DNA of 64,000 nucleotides from Erythroxylum novogranatense (GCA_029891385.1 CM057234.1:27328350-27392349); one strand, 5' to 3'. Positions 11,730-23,499 are shown, counted from the first letter of the stretch. Notes: generated by a model not told the origin, from the sequence alone. A program made the numbers and translations.

Positions 11730-12860
11730 AGTCATAGCATAAACTCTGGCCTGGGACCGCTGTCCGCTGCTCGGAACCTCGGATCTCACCACTGATCCTC
11801 TGTTCGGCCTCGGCCTCTACCTCGGCCTCTCCAACCAGAGCCACCTTCACGGCTCTGCTGCACCGGTAACATCGCCGATCTACCACCGCAGCAGACCGGG
11901 CCTCCACAAGAAAGGGCACTTTGAGCCGGTGGTCCATCGAACCACACTTGAGGCATACCCAGAGCTCTCCAAAGACTCTCCATCAGGCCTCCTCTCGCAG
12001 AACTCACACACGGAATACTCGCCAACCTCTAAAGCCGCCGCGACCACCACTAGATCGGGCAAATCGCCTCTCGCCTAAAACCGAATCGTTTACCACCTCA
12101 GCACGACCAAGGATCTGCTCTGCCGCCATCGGACCCTCTCGCTATCTCTACCGATCACATTTGGGCCTCTTGCCTTCGGGTCCCGATCCGCCTCGATCGC
12201 CTCTGTCTCAACAATTGCTCAATCTCACAATGACGCCTCACCAATGAAACCGCCATGTCCGATTCGCCAACAGGTACGGATTCCAAATTGAGTCCAGACT
12301 CAAAACGCCGACACTTGTCACCTCGAAGCCACCAATGAGGAAGCATATACCAACAACTGGTTGAATCAACCTCATAGTCGCCACGCATAACCGCCTGCTT
12401 TCAACTTCTAAGAACTCCTGCAATTTCATGTCCAGATAAATCTTGGGCATGAAATTATCCTTGAACGCCTCAGAAATCCTCCCAACTCAGAGTGCAGGTC
12501 CGTGGTACCGCCCGAACAGCCTTCCACCATCGATATGCGTAACCTCAAGCAAAGACATCGCATAGTCAAACCGCCATCGTAATCACACCCATCCGGTCAA
12601 GGACTCTCTCGTCCTCTCTAGCCATCCTCACCTCTGCAGGTCGGTGCTACCATAGAAGTCAACCGCCCCGCCACACAAAGAAATCATATCTCCTCTCGAC
12701 TCACGGAACAGAACTCGGGAGGCAACTCATCAGAACGAGGCATAGGGGACTCTCTACTAGCTCCCACGGATCCTAGGTCAGCTGGTTGATCCACTTGATC
12801 CCCAAGAATGGATGACCTACAATAAAATCACAATTCTAATCAATTACCGCTTTTTGCACT
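11730..12860 (-). pseudogene. gag of gypsy element 1 (capsid plus zinc-knuckle remnant, frameshifted)
   Basis: The capsid piece MPKIYLDMKLQEFLE (near 12450) is identical to the one in the gag-only element at 48286. Downstream the frame drifts. A degenerate knuckle region around 12030-11900 (CEFCERRPDG... and, in another frame, TDHRLK-like residues) matches the clearer C-H-C-C arrangement of the other element. Comparing the two copies shows single-base losses (for example gtggcgac against gtggccgac). gag would form the virus-like particle; here it cannot be translated whole. Confidence 0.78.
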
Positions 12861-12907
12861 GAAATTCAGGCTTAAAAATACACTATGCCCAAAAGATGCC
12901 AAACTAT

Positions 12908-12919
12908 GCTCTGATACCA
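12908..12919 (-). other. Primer binding site of gypsy element 1 (initiator tRNA-Met)
   Basis: The minus strand reads TGGTATCAGAGC, complementary to the 3' end of plant initiator tRNA-Met. It lies 5 bases inside the 5' LTR boundary at 12925. Confidence 0.92.
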
Positions 12920-12924
12920 CCTGA

Positions 12925-15900
12925 TGTAGCGCCCCCTCACTGTAGGGTACATACCGGGACGCCCGTGGGTCGTTCCGACACATATCCCACAGTAAGGAAG
13001 TGCTACGATCGCTAACGATCACTAAACACTCGCATGGCATCAATAAAATAAACTACAACATGCAATTCACTAATATTTAAAACCACAATATTTCTTTCAT
13101 TTCACAATAACAATCCAAAATATAGACAAGTCTATCAGTCCCCTACAACTAAATAAAACAATCCAAAAAGAGAAACTGATAAAAACGTCTATACTAGGTC
13201 ATCCCAAAAATATAGTCCCAAAAGAAGTCACCCTAGCTGACCGACCTGCGATCCATCATCGCTCTTGATCACGAACGCACACTGATGTAAACGCCGGGAG
13301 CTAGAGTCCCATCGACGTCGTCTGAAAAATATATTGCAATGTTGGGTGAGTTTGCGAACTCAATGAGAAACCATCATCGATGGTTCACCCAACTCATGCA
13401 TATACATCTAATATATATCTCATAGATATATTTTAAGACAATTTACAGCACTATAAGCACTTTACACAATTTACACAGTTACACTATCACATATCTCAGA
13501 CATATCAATTCACATTTAGCATACATCACACGTATTCACAATTTCGCTACACTGACAAATGCATAATGTATGCAATTTCTCATTTTATGATGTTGTTGTG
13601 ACTGAGCAGCAATATTCACATTTTGGCCAGTAGTAGAGCCCTCAGGGTATGCACTACTGCCCACTCACTTTAGGAATAGGAGAGCCCTCTGGGTATGCAC
13701 TATTTCTTTTTTGGCCTTAGGCCCATTCACTGATATCGAGCTTAAAGCTCTGATCACTAAGCTCCAGTCACAACTGATTAATTAACCCTTATGTTCATGC
13801 TTAGCATGCACTAACACTTGCACAATCTCTAGCACATTTATCTCACTTCACTCGCTTGTCACAATCGAACACTTACTCACAATTATATACACTGATTCTC
13901 AATCACAGGTATTCACATTTATATATTACACTTGGTGCAATCACTAACACTTATCACATTTAACTCATTCACTTCACATTTATATCATTCACTTTTACAC
14001 TTAATTCACACATTCACAAAGACATTTAATCACATAAAACCGAGGAACCAACTAGGTTACTCACCTGTAACTTCCAACTATTGCCCGAAGTCCCAAAGAA
14101 TGTCCGTGGTCCGTCGATCCAACGGCGCCTATAACAATTCAAATGAATTATCATCACCACTTGCTCAATTAATTCAATTCATCGATGCACATGTCTTAAT
14201 TCAAACTATATGATGCATGATCATGATTTCCCAGCACTAAGACCCAAATCGCTATCTCTCGCTTCACAATCACAATTCACTATTCACTAGGTCAATAGCA
14301 TTCTCTTAAATTCAAATTCACTCACTCAAACTCTAATCATACTCCACTAGTTACAATATAACTCTTTGGTCACATTAGAAACTATAATGGACTCTCTTTC
14401 GATAATTGCAATCCCGTAAATTAAAATTCAAACTCTCAGTCTTTATCACAATTATAGACCTCTTTCTAGTTCATAACGAATCAAGTATCACCTTAATTGG
14501 AATATCACGCACCAAGATATCATCACAATATCTTTGAAACATGTTCAAGAAACATCTAGTTCATGTTCCTCCACCAATACCCTTACTTTGATTCAATCAA
14601 TCATTTCCAATTTAATACTAAAACCATAAATTGTTTTGGAGAGATAAAGAAATGTGTTAGGAATCCAATGCTTCAAGAATCGTGTCATTTGAGCTCTATA
14701 GTTCAAGTTATTCTCAAAACATCGATCTATGCACGATCGCTTTCCTTCCGTCTGATTTTGCTTCAGCTGGTTTTCGCTTCAGCTGATTTTCTTCAGCTGA
14801 TTTTCGCTTCAGCTGATTTTCTAATCAGCTGATTTTCGCTTCACCGATTTTCCTTCACCGATTTTCCTTCAAATGATTTTCGCTCACTGATTTTTTCGTC
14901 TGAACATATCCACTTATATAGATCATATCTTTTGACTCCGATATTCAAATTGGACAAACTTGGCATCTATCTCATAGATAAAAGAGAGATCTACAACTTT
15001 CAAGAAGGAAATTTTGTCCAAATCTATCGATATCAAGTCCATATCGTCTGCTTTTGCTTCAACTGATTTTCCTTTAGCTGATTTTTCTGTCCAGAACATA
15101 TCCACTTATATAGATCATATCTTTTGACTCCGATATTCAAATTGGACAAACTTGGCATCTATCTCATAGAGAAAAGAGAGATCTACAACTTTCAAGAAGG
15201 AAATTTTGTCCAAATCTATCGATATCAAGTCCATATCGTCTACTTTTGCTTCAGCTGATTTTCGCTTCAGCTGATTTTCCTTCAGCTGATTTTTCTGTTC
15301 AGAACATGTCCATTTATATAGATCATATCACCGAACACCAAAAGTTTTCTCAACAACTCATTTAACACTATAACATAATTTATTTCTCCCCAACTACCCA
15401 GTATTTATGAACAAACATATGAAATACATTTTCCATGAAGATGACAAAATCTCTCAACTTTATTTCACAAATCCCTAACAAGAGGATTTCTCTAACACTT
15501 ACCGTTGAGAACTCAAACAAATCTTCAAGCCCTAAACTCCACACGAAAAGATCAGCTTCTGGTTTCTCCTTAGAGTCGAAAACATCAATGGCGTAGAAAG
15601 GTTGGTGAAAGAAAGGAAGAACACCAAAGTCCCTTAGAAGATATTTTGGGTGGAAAGCTCTATGTCTCGGAGAGAGAAGTTTTGAAAGAAAGGAATAAAG
15701 AAGGCTTGGACAAGACTTAACCCATCAGCCCTCAAGGAATAGTGACCACCTACTCCTAGCTAGAGTACAAAGTCCAAGTACACATGTCACTTTCTTAATG
15801 AATAAACTCTAACTTAGTTACTTTTGAACTAACTCCATTTAGTTCTCCCTTTCCAATATAACCAAACTATCTCCAAAACTTCATTTAATTTATTTCTTGC

Positions 15901-16237
15901 TCCCAACTATAAATATATCTTTCAATACACCATAACTTTACCAACATATACAAATACAATAATTCCATCAAAATTCAAAATCGCAAGATTTCACTAACCC
16001 AATTATTTCAACATTTTTAATAATCACAATTCACAAAATCATCTCAATTTCACTTTTCCAAACACAATCACTATCAAATGCCGGAACAATCATGAATGCA
16101 TGTCACTATGTATATGCATGTGCAAAATGATCTATCTCTCTAAAATCAGAGGCCACAAAACACTCGATCATAAATTATGCACTAACAACTCTACACTCAT
16201 AACACGATGCTCTTCGCATCGGTAACGGGATGCTACA
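12925..16237 (-). repeat. 5' LTR of gypsy element 1 (3313 bp)
   Basis: It begins TGTAGCGCCCCCTCACTG and ends GGGATGCTACA, followed by the TSD gatac. It aligns along its length with 936-8354 once the nested solo LTR is removed. Many small differences between the two copies fall on CAG/CTG sites (see findings). A candidate GT-AG intron-like module lies at 14064 to 13322 on the minus strand. Confidence 0.92.
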
Positions 16238-16242
16238 GATAC
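16238..16242. repeat. Target-site duplication (right) of gypsy element 1
   Basis: Second copy of gatac. The host sequence interrupted at 935 continues here. Confidence 0.9.
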
Positions 16243-16400
16243 AAAGACTTTCGCTGCTGCAAATTGCAAGAGAGGACATTTCGCCGCGGTGGACCTGCCA
16301 CTTTTGAGGTTAAAATTTTCTGAAGTTTGAAATTCTTGGAAAATCAAAGCCTCGTAATAGGTGCTATGACCCGAACGCCAGCACTGTTTGGTATCAGAAG
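16243..16400 (+). mobile_element. Right half of the LTR-like host sequence, ending at a PBS-like motif
   Basis: The sequence continues the GC-containing block broken at 935 (cttcgtcgtggcgatac, then aaagactttcgctgctg). At about 16388 'tttggtatcagaagcg' resembles a retrotransposon primer binding site (TGGTATCAGAGC with one change). Whether it belongs to this LTR or to the copia element that follows cannot be decided here. Confidence 0.4.
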
Positions 16401-16490
16401 CGATTGATAGACTCCAGAAACGGGGTCCAACAGGAAGATTCAGTATCTTCTAAATTAACAAGAATTGCTCGAACATTTGACCATAATAAT

Positions 16491-17004
16491 GACTGCACCT
16501 TCAATTAAAGAAAAAGACGGAAATGATATTGATATTGCTGGTGATCAATATCAAGCATCCTTAAAGGCTTATGAAAATTGGTCTAAAAAGGATCGTAAGA
16601 CATGTTATACTATGTTGTATTTAATGCATGAGATTTAATTGGAGAGTTTGAAGATTGTGTCATTGCTAAGGACATGTGGGGCAAACTCAAGATCACTTTT
16701 GGTCAAACATTTGCTACAAGGCTTCATGCATTGCACCTCAAATGGATGAACTATAAGATTACTACGATTTGTACTATGGAGGAACATTTGTGAACCATGA
16801 GTGCTATGGTTTGTGATTTTAAGGTAGCTGGCTGGGCTATCTTTGAAAAGGAACAAGTCCTGAATGTGATTCGGGCTCTTCTAGATCATACTGAGCATTG
16901 AAAGAATGTGAAACTTGTTTTGACATATAATGAGAATGTCAAAATCCTTTTAGAGATCACTAGGCACCTCGAAATGGAGGAGGATCGCTTAAAAGCATCA
17001 AACT
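16491..17004 (+). pseudogene. copia I gag, 5' part (UBN2/retrotran_gag-like)
   Basis: From the ATG at 16491 the translation reads WSKKDRKTCYTMLYLMHE, then shifts frame to DLIGEFEDCVIAKDMWGKLK, then MEEHL*TMSAMVCDFK and HLEMEEDRLKASN. This is the typical copia-type gag ('LxGEFE...MW..LK..FG....LHxLxxKxxxYK') that builds the particle. One frameshift (about 16633) and stops at 16792 and 16900 disable it. It stops at the TSD aaact, where the solo LTR is inserted, and resumes at 19246. Confidence 0.75.
17000..17004. repeat. Target-site duplication (left) of the 2.2-kb solo LTR
   Basis: The pentamer aaact precedes TGTTAGGCCCCG at 17005 and is repeated at 19246-19250 after GGGCCCAACA. Confidence 0.9.
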
Positions 17005-19245
17005 TGTTAGGCCCCGAATTTTTTTTATGATGTCATTAAGCATAAATTTTGATAATTGAGTAATTATGCCTTAAGTTTGATTAATTTGGGAGTATTAGTG
17101 GATAATTTCGATTTATTTGAGCTTAATTCGTTATGATGTGGTTTTACATGAGGATTATAAGGTAAAAGTTTATGAGGGCATTTTGGGAAAATGACTTAGG
17201 ATGGATAGGTAAGAGCTTTGGTAAGAAGGGTATAAGGGTATTTGACTTAGGTTTAAGACTTAGAAGAAATAGAAAAGGAAGAAAAGAAAAGGAAATAGAA
17301 AAGAGAAGAAGAAAAGAAGGAGTAGCGCCGTCGGTGGAGAGGAAGAGAAGGGAAAAGAGATTTTCGACATTTGACGTTTTTCGACCAATCTAAGACGTTT
17401 TCGGGTAAGTTCTGCTTGTGTTAAACTAGTTTTGGTTAGATTTAAACTTAGCAGAATGTTGAATGAAGAGAATCGAAGGTTTTAGGGTTTTGGGGCATAA
17501 ATGTAGAGATTTCTTTGGGTTGATGATTTTATGGATGTTTTTGAGTTGCTGTTGGGTTAGAAATGTAGTATAAGACTTGATCTATAGTTTGATTGTGTTG
17601 CATTTGGATTTGGAAAGGATTTAAGATGGGAAAGGTTGGAAAACTGGGTTTTAGAGTCGAGCTCCAGACCCGCACGTCGCGACGTGCGTATGAACACGCC
17701 GCGACGTGCGAGAAAGGGGAACAACGTCGCGACGAATTAATGGTTATTCGCTGCGACGTGCGGAATCGGGTTCGTCACGACGTACGAACCTAGGTTCGTC
17801 GCGACGTGCGTGTACGCCGCGGTGCACACTTGTGTGCTCGTCGCGGCGAGCACGGGTGTTCGCCGCGACAAGCCCCTGTTTTCCAGCAAAGGAGATTTTG
17901 GTATTTTGGGCATATCTTTTGGTGTAGATGTCCAATTGAGGTGAGTCTTGATCCGTTGTGACCTAGAAATAAAGGACTACAAGGTGTACGATTAAGGGAA
18001 GTTCGAAATCAGCCTTGTAGGGTTCGGGATTTTAGTTGGAAGTCGGATGGAGACCTTTAATGCTTTATTTTGATTGTCAAGCTTTATGGAATATTTTCTA
18101 TGGATTGTTAATTAAATGAGAACTTGGTTTATTATAGGGAACCAAGCTGATTTGACCCAATCGCAAGAGGAAGGGCAGCAGTGAGTCTGATACTCAAGCG
18201 ATACTAGGTGGGTAATATGTTTATGGTTATTGTGTGTATGGGAAAATTGTCTTGTGTGTGCTAACTGCTTGCATGATATGACCTTGTTGGTATTGAATTT
18301 TATGATCAATATTGAATTTGCATTACGACTATGTTTATACATGGCTTGATAGACCTTATGGCATATTTGGCAAGAATGGAAAGAATGAAAATAACGAAAG
18401 CTTTGAAAAATGCTTTGAACATGGAACGTATGGATTATGTGTATTGTTTGGGTGAGAGAGTTACGGATGGAGTCACGTACACGTCGACATAAAGTCTTCT
18501 TCCGGCTGCCCGCTTGAGGCCACGAGATCCTTGAGAAATCGGACTCGGATAGTTTACGGATTTAACTTCGGTTTATCTGGATCGTTTACGGAACTCTCGA
18601 GCCAATTGTTTGTACATACATAATTAATTTGTTAAGCATGACACATGTTAATTGTTATATTGTGAAATCATATGACATGAATTGTGATGCGAGGATTGTA
18701 TAGTGTTGGATTAATGATTTGATATATGCTTGCTATATGAATATACATATATGCTTGATTGTATGGCTCGTTGCCAATGGCTATAAACGTATTGCCACTG
18801 AGCTTCGCAACTCACCCCATTACTCTCCCCTCCTCAGGTGCAGATCGAGACGATTGTCAACCTTGCAAGGCATCGGAAACTTCAAGCTAGTTAGGAGCCT
18901 TGTATTAAGTTAGTACTTTGGTTAGCCCACCAGCATTTCATCATAGAGCATACTTTTGTATTTTTGGGATTTACTTTCATTTTGTATTGTGCTACATTTT
19001 GAGACTACTTGGTGAATTTCTTCGAATGAGAATGACAGATGATTTATGCAATTGGAATGATGAATGTATGTTTAGAATGCATGTGTAGAATGTATGCATA
19101 TGAATGAGTATATGTATTGTTATATGAATCGAATTATGTATTTGTATGGATGTTGGGGTCGGGCTCGAAGATATCTGGGCGCTCGTCGCCGGCGCAGCCC
19201 GAGGGGCCGCCTCAGGAATCGGGGATCCGGGACTCGGGCCCAACA
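17005..19245 (+). mobile_element. Solo LTR (2241 bp) inserted into copia I gag
   Basis: It starts TGTTAGGCCCCGAATT and ends CTCGGGCCCAACA, with a 5-bp TSD (aaact). Removing it rejoins the copia gag reading ...KASN and VALVTKNKEPKG. No gag or pol is inside. It has a GC-rich array of degenerate cgtcgcgacgtgcg units (about 17672-17871). Blocks shared with 1-935 indicate the same LTR family in the same orientation. Open frames within it (for example 17172-17393 and 19146-19415) are low-complexity or run across the junction into copia gag, so they are not called. Confidence 0.88.
17672..17871. repeat. Degenerate tandem array of cgtcgcgacgtgcg units
   Basis: At least eight imperfect GC-rich units with self-complementary tcgcga/ccgcgg cores occur within 200 bp of otherwise AT-rich LTR sequence. 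Confidence 0.7.
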
Positions 19246-19490
19246 AAACTCCTCCAATGTGGCTCTTGTTACTAAAAACAAAGAACCAAAGGGCAATAAT
19301 GCCAATCAAGGTAAAAGAAAAGGTTCTCGGCCTCCTCAAAGGAATGGAACAAAAGGTCATATTGTCAAAAAGCAAAAGGCTAAGGGCTAAGGAGAGAAAA
19401 ACAAGGCACGTATGAAGTGTTATAATTGTGGAAAGAAATGTCATTTTGCTCGGGATTGTCCTAAACTTAAGAAGGTACCTTTCTTATCCA
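19246..19490 (+). pseudogene. copia I gag, 3' part with zinc knuckle
   Basis: After the solo LTR, gag resumes with VALVTKNKEPKGNN and a basic stretch, then CYNCGKKCHFARDC (about 19416-19458), a CX2CX4HX4C zinc knuckle for RNA binding. A stop near 19388 lies before the knuckle. Confidence 0.75.
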
Positions 19491-19529
19491 TAACTCCTAA
19501 GTTATATGTTTTTTCTCATGCATTATTTG

Positions 19530-19963
19530 CTAATTATCTACCTAATTAGATTGTAGATACGGGAGCAAGCAAGCACATAAACTGGCTATGTGGACTTTCG
19601 ATGGGTTTACAAACTGTCGTGTTAGGAAACGACAGTGAAGAAGATGTCCTAGGAATAGGGACATATCAACTCAAGTTACGTAGAGGGCATATTTTGCTTC
19701 TCTATGATGCTTTCTATACACTTAAGGTGCGATGTTACCTTGTGTCTCTTGTAATTTTAATGAAATCAGGATTTGTTTTTAGTTCTAATCATTATGGATT
19801 GGATATTATGTATAATGGAAATATTTTTGGCCATGCTACATTGAAAAACAATGTTCTAATTCTTGATTTGAATGCTTGTTATGATAATTCATCTTTTTCT
19901 TATGTTTCATATTTTGATCTTGATTTTGAATCTTTTAAATGGCATGCTAGACTTGGTGTCTAA
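19530..19963 (+). pseudogene. copia I protease and pre-integrase region
   Basis: IVDTGASKHI (about 19549-19578) carries the aspartic protease D-T-G triad intact. It is directly preceded by a stop (TAG) where the family normally has Trp. The frame then runs to KWHARLGV (about 19936), the start of the integrase zinc-binding region (family: WHxRLGH), and stops. The rest of that zinc-binding domain is missing: the sequence jumps to the integrase core. Confidence 0.75.
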
Positions 19964-20700
19964 AATTTTAGAGCTTATTCACTTTGATATTTGCGGACCC
20001 ATGAATGTTAAAGCACGTCATGGGGCTATCTATTTTCTCACTTTATTAGATGACTATTCTCGCTATGGGTATGTGTATCTTTTAGGTCATCGTTATTAAG
20101 TACTTGATGTGTTCAAAAGTTTTATGACTGAAGTTAAGACATAATTGGAAAGAAGAGTTAAAACTCTTTAGTTCAATCATGGTCAAGAATATCTATCTAA
20201 TATGTTCAAAGAATTTTGTGAGAAAAAGGTTATAATAAGATAACTAATGATTCCTCAAACTCCACAACAAAACGATGTTGTGGAGTGTAGGAATCGAACA
20301 TTGCTTGACATGGTTAGGTCAATGATCTCTTTAGATCATTTGCGCCCATAGGGTTCAGCTGGTTATGTACAAAACCAACTCATAAACATGGAAAACTTGG
20401 TCCAAGAGCCACTAAAATGGTGTTTATAAGATACCCTGAACATTCTAAAAGGTATGTTATGTTTGGTGAGCACCCAAATAGTGGCATGATGGAAGTTGTT
20501 TCTCGCAATGTGGAGTTTCTTGAGGATGAGTTCCCAAGCACAGGTAAAATCAAAAGGGACCTAGATTTGTATGAGTTACAACAGGATACTCTTGGCGAGG
20601 GGGAGAATTTAATTACTCACCAAGTCATTGAGACTTTTCTTGCCCAAGAGAACCAAATCGAGAATGAGGTTTGTCTTCAATCTCTAAACCACTATGGATA
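19964..20700 (+). pseudogene. copia I integrase core remnant and C-terminal region
   Basis: The core reads ELIHFDICGPMNVKARHGA, then FLTLLDDYSRYGYVYLL. After stops it continues FNHGQEYLSNMFKEFC and IPQTPQQNDVVECRNRTLL (D, D and E of the DDE core are recognisable). Sequence for the following stretch is deleted, and the frame at 20417 resumes with FIRYPEHSKRYVMFGEHPN, then EVVSRNVEFLEDEF. At least four stops interrupt the core. Confidence 0.78.
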
Positions 20701-20929
20701 GTCTACATGTTCAAAATCTCACATCTCAAGGGGATAGTGGAAGTAGTTCTCAATATGATTAGGACCCCACATCTCCAAGAGCTAGGGGGAGAGATCCTGA
20801 ATCAGGGCAGACAAATGTAAGTCCTAGACTTTGAAGAAGTGAGCATGGAAGAATTCCTCGACGATATTTTCAAATCGAAGAGGGAATATTCCTTTGTACT
20901 CCTTTGGAAATAGAAGAACCAACCTCTTT

Positions 20930-22476
20930 TCAAGAGGCTGTTGATTCACTTAGCCACACAGAGTGGATAGATGCCATGAGGGATGAAATGGACTCAATGA
21001 CATGAAATCGGGTTTGTGAACTAGTTGATCTTCTGCTTCAATGAAAGTCAATTGGAAACAAGTGGGTTTTCAAGATCAAATATAAGGCCAATGGAACGAT
21101 CAATAAGTTCAAGTCCCGTTTGGTAGCAAAAGACTATACCCAAATAGAGGGTATAGACTATGAAAAGACATTTCCTCTTGTGGTGAGATTTGCCTCTATT
21201 TGCTTACTTTTGGCTCTGGTTGACCATTTGGACCTGGAGTTGTTTCAAATGGATGTAAAGACTACTTTCCTCAATGGTAACTTTAAGGAGGAGAATTATA
21301 CGAATCAACCTATTGGTTTCATATCAAAAGGTCAAGAAGACAAAGTGTGTCGTCTTAAAAGATCCATATATGGTCTCAAATAGTCTTCTAGATCGTTTTA
21401 TTTTAGATTCCATGAAGCCATTACTTCTTTTGGCTTAGTCATGATTTCAAAAGACCATTGTGTGTATGTTAAGAGAACAACTAGTGAAATTTTGTTTCTC
21501 ACTTTTTATGTTGATGGCGTATTACTAGTTGTCAATAATATGGAGATGCTCAAGACCATTAAAGAGTGGTTGTCCTCTGTCTTTGATATGAAGGATATGG
21601 GTGAAGCTAGGTATGTCCTAGGTGTGGAAATAACTAGAAATAGTCCCAAGAAGCTTCTTGGTTTAAGTCAAGAAGCGTATATTAATAAAATCTTAGAATG
21701 CTTTCAAATGTATTATTCCAAACCTGTTGATACTCTAGTTGAAAATAGTCTTACCTTGAGTCTTGATCAATGTCCTAAAACAGATAAGGAAAAAGAAAAA
21801 ATGAGTAATGTTCCCCATGCTAGTTCCTTAAGGAGCTTAATGTATGCTATGTTGTGTACACGGTCTGACATTTGCTTTGCGGTTAGTTTGATAAGTTGAC
21901 CAAAGAAACCCAGGACCTGCTCATTGGCAAGCAATCAAAAGGATTTTCACTACCTTCGTGATACTTCAAACCTAGTCCTTTGCTATCAAGGTGGGGATTT
22001 AAGGTTAAGGGGATATTCGGATATCGATTAAGGTGGTGACCCGGATGAGTCTAGGTCAATCTCAGGATATGTTTTCACCTTGGGAGGGAGAGCCATATCC
22101 TGGTGCAATAAGAAGCAAGACTGTATATCATTATCAATAATGGAAGCAGAATATGTTGCTTGTTGTCTTGTCGCTTAGGAGGCAATATGGTTGAGAATTT
22201 TGCTCAAGGATCTTAATCTTACTCCTATAGTTAATGATCCTATTGAAATGTTATGTGACAACACTACAGCCATATAGTTTGCCAAAGATCCGAAGTTTCA
22301 TAGAAAATCTAAGCATATCAAGAAGCGTTATCATTTTGTAAGAGACGTCATAAAAAATAAAGAGGTTGCCATAAAATATATACCTACGAACAAGATGGTA
22401 GCTAATCCCTTAACTAAACCTATTCCCCGAGATTCGTTTAAGGCTCATGTGATGAGTTTAGGTTTGCGTTGGGTTT
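20930..22476 (+). pseudogene. copia I reverse transcriptase and RNase H
   Basis: RT frames at 21120-21383 and 21441-21899 contain FPLVVRFASICLLLALV, FQMDVKTTFLNGNFKEE and YGLK*SSRSFYF. The catalytic motif reads FYVDGVLLVV, that is YVDG in place of YVDD, so one metal-binding Asp is lost. RNase H follows with stops (EAEYVACCLVA near 22147, then DNTTAI*FAKDPKFHRKSKH) and ends at a stop at about 22476. The order RT after integrase identifies Ty1/copia. Confidence 0.85.
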
Positions 22477-23499
22477 AGTTTTTCCATTGCATTATATCTT
22501 GTTGTATAATGGACATGTTTTCAACTGTAATGAGTTTTTATTTAATAAAAGTTTATTTCTCAAATTTTCATTGGTACGTAATTGCATGATAAGGCACATT
22601 GTAATGTCACCACACATCAGGCTTTTGATTGACCTTGTCATACAGGTAATCGCCTTAATGCTTGAGTAGCAGGTAGGATGAGACTTCATAATATTAATAT
22701 TGAGTGTATTTAATATTGTGTTATCTTCATGCTTGTGTAGTATACATGATAAATTTCTATAACCTTAGTAAGTCTAAGATGAGACTCTGATGAGTCTGAT
22801 GTGAAAGATTCAGATTTCACATTGAAGCCTTAAAGCCAAATTTCGAGTATCAAAATTAACATTAGGTATGTTATCTAGTAGCTCATATTAGTTTTTAAGT
22901 AAAGCTAGATTCGTGATTTGCATGACATAAAAGAGTGACATGCCCAACTTAGTGGGAGCTATGTTATAACACACATTTCATACTGTGTATGCTATATAAC
23001 GACATTCTTGTGGAGTGACAGTTAAATTCCTTTCTTTGTCACTGTATGATCCTATAGACTTTAATGTCTAATCGAATGAAACCCTTCGACTTAGAACTTG
23101 ATATGAAGTCAAGGCTTGGTGTTGCTACTTTAGTGTGTTTTTTTCAAGGGTTAAGTTGTATACAGTCCAACAGAGTACATTAGGAAAGCAGTTAAGCTAA
23201 GATGGATTATTATGAGTATCTAAGGAAGAATCTTTTCCTTCATCACTATATCAACCCAGGTGATTATATTTGGTGTATAATCATATGATATATCTATGAG
23301 CATAAAGGTATAGTGTATGTGTTTGGTGATATTTTGGATGATTTAGGGTATCATGACTATGCGAAAGTGTTATGTTAGTTAGATGGTGACTTAATATGAC
23401 ACTACTGGTTCTTTAATGGTCGCATGCCTCATTCTCTTTATGACACGTGAAATTTTAGAGAGAGGATGTAACTCGTGGATTATGTGGCCGAGTGGGAGT
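22477..23499 (+). other. Non-coding 3' region of copia I up to its polypurine tract
   Basis: About 1 kb without a credible gene. A purine-rich 'agtgggagct' at about 22952 and a second 'agtgggagt' at 23491-23499 are candidate polypurine tracts; the second is followed at once by TGTTGG, so I prefer it. Two overlapping open frames near 22469-22689 lie on opposite strands and have no recognisable content. Confidence 0.45.

Larger units (their letters stand above)
936..16237 (-). mobile_element. Ty3/gypsy LTR retrotransposon (chromovirus-like), nearly complete but coding-dead; element 1
   Basis: The element has TG...CA termini, a perfect 5-bp TSD (gatac), two LTRs of about 3.3 kb (936-8354 without its nested insert, and 12925-16237), a PBS matching initiator tRNA-Met and a polypurine tract. 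Its internal region of 4.57 kb encodes, on the minus strand and in order, gag, protease, RT, RNase H, integrase and a C-terminal chromodomain-like segment, the PR-RT-RH-IN order of Ty3/gypsy. Nearly every domain is broken by small indels, so no domain is read in one frame. The left LTR contains a second element (1390-5501). Similarity of the gag and C-terminal segment to Tekay/Del-type chromoviruses is my recognition of the family, not a tree-based placement. Confidence 0.9.

Noticed and set aside
19146..19415. Plus-strand open frame starting in the solo LTR
   Set aside because: It is the LTR tail read into copia gag in a frame other than that of the zinc knuckle; not a gene.
18992..19444. 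150-codon minus-strand open frame across the solo LTR end
   Set aside because: It runs across the LTR/copia gag junction and antisense to the zinc knuckle; low-complexity content.
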